Origin: Nanobdellota archaeon
GTDB lineage: Archaea; Nanobdellota; Nanobdellia; Pacearchaeales; GW2011-AR1
Length of the DNA: 9,292 bases
Direction: 5' to 3'
NCBI GenBank assembly: GCA_018821425.1
Contig: JAHJMH010000055.1
Span: 1-9,292 of the forward strand
Numbering within the stretch: position 1 is the first letter of the stretch; each line of letters begins with the position of its first letter. Made by a program: the position numbers and the translations under genes. Below the pieces are notes generated by a model. It searched no databases. It saw only the letters and a list, made by a program, of their open reading frames with translations, and was not told where the DNA came from. Shown here piece by piece: positions 1-5,901 of the stretch.

Positions 1-325
1 CATAATCGAAGGCTATGCTAGATATTGTTAAATTATAATCTGCTTTTGGAGAAATTTTTACTTCAAAATATTTTCCAGTATTCAAAGCTGTTGTCCAACC
101 TGATGCCTGGGCTCTGGCAGCAGTGAAGGGATAATCATCTGTAACCCCCATTAATGTGAAAGTTCCAGCATTCACATTTGAAACCACATCTGTTGGAATG
201 CCATCAGTAAGAAATGACCACTCTGCGAGTTTTACAGTACTAGCAGAACTTACAATTGCAGAACTTGCAATTAACATAAAGGCGAAAACACCGAAGGCAA
301 AAAGCATTAATGATTTGTTATTCAT
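1..325 (-). CDS. Secreted or cell-surface protein, 5' part only (truncated by window edge)
   Basis: Reading the minus strand from the ATG at 325-323 gives 108 open codons running off the window. The protein begins MNNKSLMLFAFGVFAFMLIA and has a clear Sec signal peptide: a short polar/basic n-region, a hydrophobic core at about residues 6-25, and a small-residue stretch near 26-30 (VSSAS) suited to signal peptidase cleavage. The mature part shown (about 78 residues) is rich in Ser, Thr, Ala and aromatic residues, with alternating hydrophobics (AEWSF, KYFEVKI, YNLTISSIAFDY). It recalls the N-terminal beta-sandwich of secreted or surface-anchored proteins in which a Y/W-x-E/V-x-I strand is followed by a 'tissIaFdy' strand. 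That resemblance is from memory and weak. Function is unknown: it could be a surface adhesin, a hydrolase accessory domain or an S-layer-related protein. A TATA-like box lies about 30 bp upstream. The C-terminus is needed for a real call. Confidence 0.75.
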   Translation of the reverse strand, partial: MNNKSLMLFAFGVFAFMLIASSAIVSSASTVKLAEWSFLTDGIPTDVVSNVNAGTFTLMGVTDDYPFTAARAQASGWTTALNTGKYFEVKISPKADYNLTISSIAFDY

Positions 326-354
326 TTTCTTGTGTCATTTTGGAGTTAATATGA

Positions 355-362
355 TTTATAAA
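355..362 (-). promoter_or_regulatory. TATA box of the secreted-protein gene
   Basis: The sequence TTTATAAA sits about 30 bp upstream of the ATG at 325 on the minus strand, the spacing expected for an archaeal promoter giving a leader of only a few bases. No strong Shine-Dalgarno sequence precedes the start, which fits a leaderless or near-leaderless transcript. The box is itself palindromic, so its direction is assigned only from the gene position. Confidence 0.5.
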
Positions 363-425
363 GATTTAGGTTTTCTAAACTATAGGTTATTTTGACCCAT
401 AATCATCCTGGGGAGAATGCGAAAA

Positions 426-434
426 TTTATATAA
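426..434 (+). promoter_or_regulatory. TATA box of the small membrane protein gene
   Basis: TTTATATAA is preceded by an A-rich tract (GAAAA) that could serve as a BRE. Its centre is about 41 bp upstream of the ATG at 471, predicting a start of transcription near 456 and a leader of about 15 bases. That leader contains GAGG at 464-467, a Shine-Dalgarno-like match lying unusually close (3 bases) to the start codon. Together with the minus-strand box at 355-362 it forms a divergent promoter region in the 145-bp gap. Confidence 0.55.
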
Positions 435-470
435 TTAAAAGTCTGATTTTAGAGATGATTAAAGAGGAAC

Positions 471-857
471 ATGGTAATTAGATCTCAGGAGAATTCTATC
501 GGAGCTTGGGCGTTTCTAATAGGAGTTGTTCTGGCTTTAGTTATAGGATTGTCTGCGACAATTTTTTCAATTCCCACCGTTGTAAAGTACAGCACTCAAA
601 TTTATGCAGTTCTTGTTATACTCGGGCTTGTGATAGGATTTGCAGGAGTTTCGGGAAGAGACGCTCAGTCGTTCCTTTGGGCGGGAGCAGTTTTAGTTAT
701 CGTTAGTCGTTTTGGAATCGATGGAGTCAGAGGAAGCGTGATCGGAATAGGTGTCGGAGACGCTGTTTCGTCGGTGTTCGCTGCGTTCCTCGCAATGTTT
801 GTCCCTGCGACAATTGTCGTTGCGTTGAAAACTCTCTTTTCAATTGCGAAGATATAA
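471..857 (+). CDS. Small four-helix membrane protein of unknown function
   Basis: This 128-residue protein is almost wholly hydrophobic, with four predicted membrane helices at about residues 11-32 (starting GAWAFLIGVVLAL), 40-61, 65-83 and 99-123 (ending FVPATIVVALKTLF). Charged residues are few and lie in short loops (SGRDA, RFGIDGVRG). There is no signal peptide separate from helix 1 and no catalytic motif. The 'GAWAFLIGV...VGFAGV...VPATIVVALK' pattern resembles, from memory, a short uncharacterised membrane protein common in DPANN archaea and CPR bacteria; I cannot name a family. The start is supported by the TATA box and GAGG just upstream. It is monocistronic or read with the following gene after a 45-bp gap that has its own TATA-like box. 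No function can be assigned; a structural role in the envelope is only a guess. Confidence 0.8.
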   Translation: MVIRSQENSIGAWAFLIGVVLALVIGLSATIFSIPTVVKYSTQIYAVLVILGLVIGFAGVSGRDAQSFLWAGAVLVIVSRFGIDGVRGSVIGIGVGDAVSSVFAAFLAMFVPATIVVALKTLFSIAKI

Positions 858-873
858 TGCGGGAAGCAGAAGA

Positions 874-882
874 TTAATAAAA
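874..882 (+). promoter_or_regulatory. Probable TATA box for the 903-1292 gene
   Basis: The AT run TTAATAAAA, preceded by AGA, is centred about 25 bp upstream of the ATG at 903, the distance seen at other likely leaderless genes in this window (eno, rps2, the half-MFS gene). An AGGAGA motif at 884-889 is too far (13 bases) from the ATG for an ideal Shine-Dalgarno sequence. A second AT-rich stretch (GATATAATG, around 851-859) overlaps the end of the previous gene and is an alternative. Confidence 0.35.
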
Positions 883-902
883 TAGGAGAAATTATAATTA
901 AG

Positions 903-1292
903 ATGCCGAACAGGGTATGTGAGGATTTAATTGAGGAGTATGGAGATAATTTTGTTCTCGCAAAAATGGTGGCTGCTGTTAATCGTGCTGTTCTTACTGG
1001 ATGGAGTGATAGTGCCTCTTATCTTGAATCTGTATTTCAGGGGCGACCAAGGGATGTAGTTCAAATAGAACGTCAAGTGCTTCATTTATTTTTAGAAAAG
1101 AGAGATATCCAATACCTTGAGATTTACAATGAATTCGCAATAACGGCTCAGAAACATAATAATGGAGCAGAGAATTTTCCAATTTCTGAAACCTATCCTG
1201 AATTTCAACATATACTTAATGAAGAAAAAATTACTCCTGAAAATTTAGCAGAAAGCAGAAGGTCTATATTAAACTTATTAGCATCTTCTTAA
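903..1292 (+). CDS. Hypothetical mainly alpha-helical protein
   Basis: The 129-residue product is soluble, mildly acidic and probably all-helical: likely helices lie near residues 3-31 (CEDLIEEYG, LAKMVAAVNRAVL), 36-45, 50-85 (long amphipathic stretch ending EKRDIQYLEIYNEFAITAQK) and 112-127. There is no signal peptide, membrane segment, zinc ligand cluster or nucleotide-binding motif. I do not recognise a family. It follows a membrane-protein gene on the same strand and converges on the half-MFS gene, sharing the palindromic stop TTAA at 1289-1292, so no terminator separates the two. Codon use looks like its neighbours. It could be an ORFan specific to this lineage; the continuous frame, the TATA-like box upstream and the lack of any better competing frame support a real gene. 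Confidence 0.65.
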   Translation: MPNRVCEDLIEEYGDNFVLAKMVAAVNRAVLTGWSDSASYLESVFQGRPRDVVQIERQVLHLFLEKRDIQYLEIYNEFAITAQKHNNGAENFPISETYPEFQHILNEEKITPENLAESRRSILNLLASS

Positions 1293-1837
1293 TCTTTAAA
1301 TTTCAGTATTCTTGACTGGACTATTGTTCCTATAACCTGCACTATCCCCATTGTTATAAATAGGACTGTGAAACTGAAGTAAGTTAAAATAAATCCTCCC
1401 AGGAGAATTGCAATTCCGCTTACAATTAAAGGACCGCCTTCGGAAAGACCCCATTCCGCGCCGAGATGTTTCTTTTCAAGGCTCATAGTGAATAGTGAAT
1501 CCCATGCAGGATAGGAAAGCGCGGCAGAGATTCCAAATAATCCCTGAACCATAAATAATTTGAGGGGGCTATCCACAAGGAGATAACCGAAAGTTGCAAG
1601 AGCATTAAGCGAGCATCCGGCTAAAAGCAGATATTTTTTTGAATGGTGATCCGAAATGTGACCGATATAAATAGAAAGAATTCCTGCGAGAATAAGATAC
1701 AAAGCGTATGCTCCAGTTAATTCGAGAATGTCTCCTCCGATTTTTTCCGCGAACACTGCATAAAGCGGTCCTAAAAGTCCTGCTCCAAACCACCAGATAT
1801 AATTGCTCGCGAGAAGATTCAAAAACCTCTTATTCAT
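1289..1837 (-). CDS. MFS-type transporter, six-helix half-length protein
   Basis: This 182-residue membrane protein matches the N-terminal half of a Major Facilitator Superfamily transporter. Six helices are predicted at about residues 11-30, 43-59, 69-88, 93-112, 135-153 and 156-175. The cytoplasmic loop between helices 2 and 3 carries the MFS motif A signature, GHISDHHSKK (59-68), matching G-x-x-x-D-x-x-x-R/K-R/K with Asp63. Full MFS proteins have 12 helices and about 400 residues; here the frame ends naturally (LKFKD) and the opposite-strand gene follows at once, so no second half exists nearby. It may be a degenerate transporter or assemble as a dimer; substrate unknown. The frame opens at a TTG at 1846, but the ATG at 1837 is preferred because a TATA-like box lies 26 bp upstream of it. 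From the neighbouring palindrome I infer possible regulation. Confidence 0.75.
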   Translation of the reverse strand: MNKRFLNLLASNYIWWFGAGLLGPLYAVFAEKIGGDILELTGAYALYLILAGILSIYIGHISDHHSKKYLLLAGCSLNALATFGYLLVDSPLKLFMVQGLFGISAALSYPAWDSLFTMSLEKKHLGAEWGLSEGGPLIVSGIAILLGGFILTYFSFTVLFITMGIVQVIGTIVQSRILKFKD

Positions 1838-1858
1838 ATACGACAAAATCCAAGGGAG

Positions 1859-1867
1859 TTTATTAAG
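1859..1867 (-). promoter_or_regulatory. TATA-like box of the half-MFS gene
   Basis: On the minus strand this reads CTTAATAAA, centred about 26 bp upstream of the ATG at 1837. The spacing predicts a leaderless transcript starting at that ATG. No Shine-Dalgarno sequence is present just before the start, which agrees with leaderless initiation. The perfect 18-bp palindrome at 1916-1933 is centred about 61 bp further upstream. Confidence 0.4.
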
Positions 1868-1915
1868 GTTTTGAGATTCTTATGTCGTAGAAAGAATTAT
1901 TCAAATTGTGCAAGA

Positions 1916-1933
1916 CCATGACATATGTCATGG
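1916..1933. repeat. Perfect 18-bp palindrome, candidate operator (copy 1)
   Basis: CCATGACATATGTCATGG reads the same on both strands over all 18 bases. Its core TGACATATGTCATG occurs again at 2118-2131. The site lies upstream of the half-MFS promoter, centred about 61 bp from its TATA-like box. A symmetric, loop-free palindrome of this size is typical of binding sites for dimeric helix-turn-helix or ribbon-helix-helix regulators; the identity of any regulator is unknown. Confidence 0.6.
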
Positions 1934-2117
1934 GCTATTTTTAACCGAAAATTAGTTCGCTCCGCTCAAATTAAAAAATAATTAACATAATCCTCGACGG
2001 AAATAGATAACGTATAATAAAACCCATGTAATTTTACCTCATTAATATAATTGTTTCCAATTCGCGAACGAAGTGAGCCAAATTTATCTTGAAACAAACT
2101 TTAAAGGAGAACAAGGG

Positions 2118-2129
2118 TGACATATGTCA
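2118..2129. repeat. Palindrome TGACATATGTCA, candidate operator (copy 2)
   Basis: This is a perfect 12-bp palindrome whose core is identical to that of copy 1; the match between copies extends to 14 bases (TGACATATGTCATG, 2118-2131). It is centred about 44 bp upstream of the TTTTAAAT box at 2164-2171 on the psmA side. Centre-to-centre distance to copy 1 is 199 bp, close to 19 turns of B-DNA, so proteins bound to both would face the same side of the helix. Confidence 0.55.
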
Positions 2130-2156
2130 TGAATCTATACCTTGAAACGCGTCACC

Positions 2157-2171
2157 AAAAACCTTTTAAAT
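2157..2171 (+). promoter_or_regulatory. Upstream promoter candidate of the psmA operon (BRE + TATA)
   Basis: A-rich sequence ending AAACC followed by TTTTAAAT closely resembles the rps2 promoter at 7511-7523 (AAACC then TTTAAAAA), so it fits this genome's own BRE/TATA pattern. It would start transcription near 2193 and give psmA a leader of about 68 bases. It sits just downstream of palindrome copy 2. Confidence 0.5.
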
Positions 2172-2236
2172 GTCTCATATTTCTAGAATTAGGTTGAGAA
2201 AGAAACAAGGAACGAGAATTAAGCAGATTTTAGTGA

Positions 2237-2245
2237 TTATAAAAT
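2237..2245 (+). promoter_or_regulatory. Proximal TATA-like box of psmA
   Basis: TTATAAAAT is centred about 20 bp before the ATG at 2261 and 26 bp before the in-frame ATG at 2267. If this is the true promoter, psmA is transcribed leaderless and the second ATG (residue 3) is the more likely start. No purine-rich BRE precedes it, so the upstream box at 2164-2171 is an equal or better candidate; both could be used. Confidence 0.4.
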
Positions 2246-2260
2246 TCTCCAAAAAATAAA

Positions 2261-2986
2261 ATGGAAATGCCGATAGATTTACAGCATCAGGCAATGGGTT
2301 ACGATCGTACCGCAACTATGTTTTCTCCTGAGGGACATTTGCTTCAGGTTGAATATGCGGAGAAGACGGTTAGACTCGGAAGTGCAAGTATTGGAATGGT
2401 TTGTGCCGACGGAGTTTTCATTCTTGCAGATAAGAGAATAAAAGACAAACTTATTGTTTCAAGTTCGGCGAACAAAGTTTATGAAATTGATTCTCATATA
2501 ATCTCGAGCGTCGCAGGAATTGTTTCCGACGCGAGAATTCTTGTTGAAAAGTCACAGGTTCTTGCTCAACAGCATAGAGTAACATACGATTCTCCAATAG
2601 AACCTGAACTCATAATCAAAGACGTTGCGAACACAATGCAGCAGTTCACGCAGTATGGTGGTGCAAGGCCTTTCGGCGTTTCGCTGATGGTCGCGGGAAT
2701 AAATAATGGAAAACCTGAGCTTTTTACAAGCGACATAACGGGGAATTATTTTTCTTATTATACCAATGCTATCGGCGAGGGTGACGACAAAATAAAAGAA
2801 ATGTTGCGCGAGAAATACAAAAAAGATTTAACGATTAAGAAAGGCGTCAAAGTTGCACTCGATATGTTCAAAGAAGTTCAAGGGAAAAATTTTGAGGCAG
2901 AAAGATTTGAACTTGTTTATATTAAAACTGGAGAAAACAAACCTACAAGGCACGTCGGTGCGGATTTGGACGAGTTTGTTAACTAA
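2261..2986 (+). CDS. psmA: Proteasome subunit alpha
   Basis: This is the alpha subunit of the archaeal 20S proteasome, which forms the outer heptameric rings that gate substrate entry and dock the PAN/Cdc48 ATPases. At 241 residues it is normal in length. The family signature runs from MGYDR (residues 12-16) through FSPEG (21-25) to LLQVEYA (27-33). Tyr15, Asp16 and Pro23 match the gate-stabilising positions, QFTQYGGARPFGVSL is the conserved mid-protein segment, and Lys72 (SANK) aligns with the lysine that binds the HbYX tail of the ATPases in Thermoplasma. Starts at residue 1, 3 (ATG 2267) or 12 (ATG 2294, giving the common 'MGYDR' N-terminus) are possible; Thermoplasma also carries a short lead before this motif. 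It heads the operon, with the SBDS gene 5 bp downstream. The beta subunit is not in this window. Confidence 0.97.
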   Translation: MEMPIDLQHQAMGYDRTATMFSPEGHLLQVEYAEKTVRLGSASIGMVCADGVFILADKRIKDKLIVSSSANKVYEIDSHIISSVAGIVSDARILVEKSQVLAQQHRVTYDSPIEPELIIKDVANTMQQFTQYGGARPFGVSLMVAGINNGKPELFTSDITGNYFSYYTNAIGEGDDKIKEMLREKYKKDLTIKKGVKVALDMFKEVQGKNFEAERFELVYIKTGENKPTRHVGADLDEFVN

Positions 2987-2991
2987 TTAAA

Positions 2992-3672
2992 ATGACACAA
3001 ACAACGGCAAGAATAAAAAAGGCCGGGAAAGATTTTGAAATTATGGTAGACTTGGACAAGGCTTTAGCGTTCAAGAAGGGCGAAGGAACTCCAGGGGATT
3101 TTCTCGAGATAGATAAAGTTTTTACCGACGCGAAAAAAGGTGAGCACGCGTCAGAAAGCGACCTTAAAGAATCTTTTAGGACTGATGATGTTTATGAAAT
3201 TGCAGGTGAAATTGTCAAGCGTGGCGAGATACTTCTCACTCAAGAATATCGAGACGAAGAAAGAGACAAAAAGATGAGGCAGATTGTTGACGCAATTGTT
3301 AGCACGGCTGTTGATCCTCAAACTGGGAATCCTCACACCGCGGAAAGGATCAAATCAGCGTTGGAGCAAGCTCATGTCCAGATTAAAAATGTCCCAATTG
3401 ACAGCCAAATTAAGGACATTGTTGCACAGTTGAGCAAAGTTATTCCAATAAAACTTGAAACGAAAAGAATAAAAATAGTGATTCCCGCGATTCATACAGG
3501 GAAAGTTTATGGAGTCATAAATCCGGTCAAGGAAAATGAAAAATGGCTAGATAACGGCGACCTTGAAGTCGTCGCGTCGGTTCCTTCGGGAGCTCAACTC
3601 TTTTCTTTTTACGACAAGATAAATTCGCTGACACACGGTTCAGCAATCACTGAGGAAATTAAAGATGAATAA
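2992..3672 (+). CDS. sbds: Ribosome maturation protein SBDS (Sdo1 homologue)
   Basis: This is the archaeal orthologue of the Shwachman-Bodian-Diamond syndrome protein. In eukaryotes that protein works with the GTPase EFL1 to release eIF6 from new 60S subunits; in archaea a role in large-subunit maturation is presumed. The 226-residue length fits. The N-terminal FYSH domain covers about 1-85 (FEIMVDLDKAL, KRGEILLT), the helical middle domain about 88-155 (DPQTGNPHTAERIKSALEQA, the best conserved stretch, then VIPIKLETKRI), and the C-terminal ferredoxin-like domain about 158-226 (KIVIPAIHTGKVYGVI). It starts 5 bp after psmA and its last 8 bp overlap rrp4 (ATGAATAA), suggesting translational coupling. 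The psmA-SBDS-rrp4-rrp41-rrp42 order is the classic archaeal superoperon, which is independent support for the call. Confidence 0.95.
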   Translation: MTQTTARIKKAGKDFEIMVDLDKALAFKKGEGTPGDFLEIDKVFTDAKKGEHASESDLKESFRTDDVYEIAGEIVKRGEILLTQEYRDEERDKKMRQIVDAIVSTAVDPQTGNPHTAERIKSALEQAHVQIKNVPIDSQIKDIVAQLSKVIPIKLETKRIKIVIPAIHTGKVYGVINPVKENEKWLDNGDLEVVASVPSGAQLFSFYDKINSLTHGSAITEEIKDE

Positions 3673-4357
3673 AATGACAGAAGGAATGGAACGAAAAATT
3701 GTAATTCCAGGGGAGCTTATTGTAGCTGGAGAAGAATATCTTCCAGGAGAAGGAACGGAGAAGAACGGTAGCGAGATTGTCGCCCTTAGATATGGCCTTG
3801 CAGAAGAATCAAATCATTTAGTCAAAGTCATCGCACTTTCAGGAGTTTATCAACCGCGAATCGGAAACGTCGTTATAGGAAAAGTTGAAAACATAACATT
3901 TTACGGATGGGTGATAAGTATTGACGCTGCTGATGACGCGTTCCTTCCGTTGCAAGAAGTTCCAAAGTATGTAAGTAAGGAAGGTCTTAGTGAAGTTCTT
4001 GACATCGGTGACATGGTCGTCGCGAAAATAATCGGTGTGAACACGAGGGGAATTGATTTAACAATAAAATCGCGCGGTTTAGAAAGAATTGATGATGGTT
4101 TGGTTATAAAAATAAATCCAAACAAAGTTCCAAGAGTGATAGGAAAAGAAGGTAGCATGATTAACTTGATAAAAGATAACTCTGGATGCAACATCACCGT
4201 AGGTCAGAATGGTTTAATCTGGATTTTAGGAAAAAATATTGAAGACGAGCTTCTTGTTAAGAAGGTTATAAATTTCATAACTGAAAAATCGTTCATCTCA
4301 GGATTGACTGAAGAGGTTGAGGAATGGTTTAAAAATGAGAAAGGAGGGAATAAGTAA
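3665..4357 (+). CDS. rrp4: Exosome complex RNA-binding subunit Rrp4
   Basis: Rrp4 is one of the two alternative cap proteins (with Csl4) that sit on the Rrp41/Rrp42 hexamer and feed RNA into the 3'-5' exonuclease chamber. The 230 residues fall into an N-terminal beta domain (about 10-62, including VIPGELIVAG), an S1 RNA-binding domain (about 64-137: IGNVVIGKVENITFYGWVIS and DMVVAKIIGV) and a KH domain (about 146-205) with the GxxG loop at 160-163 (VIGKEG). Three in-frame ATGs are possible (3665, 3674, 3686); 3665 is preferred because GAGG at 3652-3655 sits 9 bases before it, although 3674 just past the SBDS stop cannot be excluded. The gene overlaps SBDS by 8 bp and its TAA shares one base with the rrp41 ATG (TAATG). 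Csl4 and DnaG, other archaeal exosome partners, are not in the window. Confidence 0.96.
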   Translation: MNKMTEGMERKIVIPGELIVAGEEYLPGEGTEKNGSEIVALRYGLAEESNHLVKVIALSGVYQPRIGNVVIGKVENITFYGWVISIDAADDAFLPLQEVPKYVSKEGLSEVLDIGDMVVAKIIGVNTRGIDLTIKSRGLERIDDGLVIKINPNKVPRVIGKEGSMINLIKDNSGCNITVGQNGLIWILGKNIEDELLVKKVINFITEKSFISGLTEEVEEWFKNEKGGNK

Positions 4358-5070
4358 TGGCAGAAGGAACATTCAAACGAACAGATGGAAGAGGAGTTGA
4401 AGAAATGAGACCAATGAAAGCTGAAGTCGGAGTTGTTCCAAATGCCGACGGAAGCGCAATGTTCTCTTTCGGGAATACCGTTGCTATTGCCGCAGTTTAT
4501 GGTCCTGGAAAAATGCACCCTCAGCACTCGCAAAATCCGGAAAAGGGAACTTTGAGATGTAATTATAATATGCTTAGTTTTTCTGTTTCAGATAGAATAA
4601 GACCTGGACCAAGCAGAAGAAGCACAGAGATTAGTAAAATAACTGAATGGTCGCTTGAGCCAGCACTTATGATAAAAAGATATCCTAGCATGGTCGTGGA
4701 TGTTTACATCCATATTATCCAAGCAGATGCTTCAACAAGATGTGCGGGAATTAACGCCGCGGCATTGGCTTTGGCGCACGCCGGAATTCCAATGAAAGGA
4801 ATGATCTCAAGCGTTTCAATCGGAAAACTTGACAAGCAACTCGTTGTTGATGTGGATAAGAACGAAGAGGATTGGGAAGAGGGCGAGGGCGCGACGGACA
4901 TTCCAATTACAATGACTCAAGACGGAGAAATAACGCATATTCAACTTGATGGGAAAATCAACGGAGAAGAATTGAAGCAAGCAATTGAACTTGCCCGAAA
5001 GGCAACCAAGGAAATTTATGAAGTTCAAAAGAAAGCATTAAAGGGGTCTGTAGACTTAAATAAAAAATGA
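4357..5070 (+). CDS. rrp41: Exosome catalytic subunit Rrp41 (RNase PH family)
   Basis: Rrp41 carries the phosphorolytic active site of the archaeal exosome and forms a trimer of dimers with Rrp42 to degrade or tail RNA from the 3' end. The RNase PH fold spans most of the 237 residues. RTDGR (8-12) opens the domain; RPGPSRRSTEISK (82-94) holds the phosphate/RNA-binding Arg87-Arg88 pair; IIQADASTR (120-128) and AALALAHAGIPM (135-146) are conserved core segments; the catalytic aspartates are most likely Asp172 (NEED) and Asp181 (ATDIPI). The spacing between them (9 residues) exceeds the 6 usual in PNPase and well-studied exosomes, because of an acidic WEEGEG loop. The start is fixed by the one-base overlap with the rrp4 stop; its own stop overlaps rrp42 (ATGA), so equal production of the two partners by coupled translation is likely. 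Confidence 0.96.
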   Translation: MAEGTFKRTDGRGVEEMRPMKAEVGVVPNADGSAMFSFGNTVAIAAVYGPGKMHPQHSQNPEKGTLRCNYNMLSFSVSDRIRPGPSRRSTEISKITEWSLEPALMIKRYPSMVVDVYIHIIQADASTRCAGINAAALALAHAGIPMKGMISSVSIGKLDKQLVVDVDKNEEDWEEGEGATDIPITMTQDGEITHIQLDGKINGEELKQAIELARKATKEIYEVQKKALKGSVDLNKK

Positions 5071-5867
5071 AAACACCAAGAGTAACTGCAAATAGAATAG
5101 ACGAATATCTTTCAAGCGGGAAAAGATTTGATGGTAGGAAGCTGAATGAGTTCCGAGAAATTTCAATTGAGACTGGAATTTCCAAAAAGGCCGAGGGATC
5201 TGCTCGAGTTAGAATAGGAAAGACTGAGGTTCTTGTTGGAATAAAAATGGATGTTGCCGCGCCGTATCCGGATTCGCCAAACAAAGGTAATCTTATGGTG
5301 ACTTCAGAACTTCTTCCATTAAGCTCTTCAAGATTTGAAAGTGGTCCGCCGAAATTCCCTGCGATTGAACTCGGAAGACTTATCGACCGGGCGATAAGGG
5401 AAAGCAAGTTCGTGGACTTTGAAAAACTTTGCATAAAAGAAGGAGAAAAAGTTTGGTCTATTTTTGTAGATATCTATTCAATAAACGCCGACGGGAACCT
5501 TGTGGATGCTGCTGGAATCGGTGCTTTGGCAGCGCTTAAAACTGCGAAGTTTCCAAAGTACGATGAGGAAACGGGGAAGGTCATTTATGACGAGCACACA
5601 GATGTGAGCGTTCCGCTTTCGAAAGAAATTCCAATTGTTACAACAATCTACAAGATAGGAAAGAGTTTGATTGTGGACCCGACTCAAGAAGAAGAAGATG
5701 CTTGCGAAGCGAGAGTAGTTATTGGGGGGACCGCTGAGGGAACAATATTCTCAATGCAAAAAGGGGATGCAAAAGAAATAAGTATTGAAGAAATGAATAA
5801 GGTGTTAGAACTTTCAAAAGAATCAAAGAAAAATGTCTTTTCAAAGATAGAGAAATTTTTGAAGTAA
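5067..5867 (+). CDS. rrp42: Exosome non-catalytic subunit Rrp42 (RNase PH family)
   Basis: Rrp42 is the inactive partner of Rrp41 that completes the composite active site and RNA path of the exosome core. At 266 residues it has the family's usual length. Seen in order are the leading helix (VTANRIDEYLSSGKRFDGR, 6-24), SARVRIGKTEVLVGIK (45-60), the segment SSRFESGPP (88-95), ELGRLIDRAIRES (101-113), and the highly conserved GEKVWSIFVDIYSINADGNL (126-145) with VDAAGIGALAAL (146-157). LIVDPTQEEEDACEARV (201-217) replaces the catalytic aspartate segment of Rrp41, as in other Rrp42 proteins. It overlaps rrp41 by four bases (ATGA) and is followed by a 34-bp gap before rpoK. In many archaea the next genes here encode L37Ae and RpoP; here they are replaced by rpoK. 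Confidence 0.96.
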   Translation: MKTPRVTANRIDEYLSSGKRFDGRKLNEFREISIETGISKKAEGSARVRIGKTEVLVGIKMDVAAPYPDSPNKGNLMVTSELLPLSSSRFESGPPKFPAIELGRLIDRAIRESKFVDFEKLCIKEGEKVWSIFVDIYSINADGNLVDAAGIGALAALKTAKFPKYDEETGKVIYDEHTDVSVPLSKEIPIVTTIYKIGKSLIVDPTQEEEDACEARVVIGGTAEGTIFSMQKGDAKEISIEEMNKVLELSKESKKNVFSKIEKFLK

Positions 5868-5901
5868 TCATGGAGAAAAAATAAATTTGGAGTCTGCGGA
5901 A

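Larger units (their letters stand above)
1847..2260. other. Divergent intergenic region with no gene
   Basis: This 414-bp stretch separates the minus-strand half-MFS gene from psmA and has no credible coding frame. It holds TATA-like boxes for both genes, two copies of the palindrome TGACATATGTCA, and an 8-bp palindrome TTCGCGAA (2061-2068). It also has two short stretches resembling each other in inverted orientation: TTCGCTCCGCTCAAATT around 1954-1970 and GCGAACGAAGTGAGCCAAAT around 2063-2082. The element CTTGAAAC occurs twice (2088-2095 and 2141-2148), each upstream of a TTTAAA-type box. No tRNA or obvious structured RNA is seen. Confidence 0.7.

Noticed and set aside
156..395. A 79-codon plus-strand frame
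   Set aside because: It lies antisense to the minus-strand gene with a clear signal peptide and TATA box, and its own product has no coherent features.
1838..1846. TTG start for the half-MFS gene adding three residues
   Set aside because: The ATG at 1837 is a better codon and is spaced 26 bp from the TATA-like box.
1847..2260. CRISPR, insertion sequence or attachment site in the large intergenic gap
   Set aside because: Only two copies of the palindrome with unrelated spacer sequence, no transposase, no terminal inverted repeats and no tRNA nearby.
4958..5434. A long (158-codon) minus-strand frame across rrp41/rrp42
   Set aside because: It is a shadow of two well-conserved plus-strand genes; its product matches nothing and the plus-strand frames explain the DNA.
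5870..5884. A four-codon ATG-GAG-AAA-AAA-TAA frame between rrp42 and rpoK
   Set aside because: Could be a tiny leader peptide, but such a short frame arises readily by chance and no regulatory structure accompanies it.
5887..5901. TTG start for rpoK adding five residues
   Set aside because: The ATG at 5902 has a well-spaced GGAG and gives an N-terminus close to that of other RpoK proteins.
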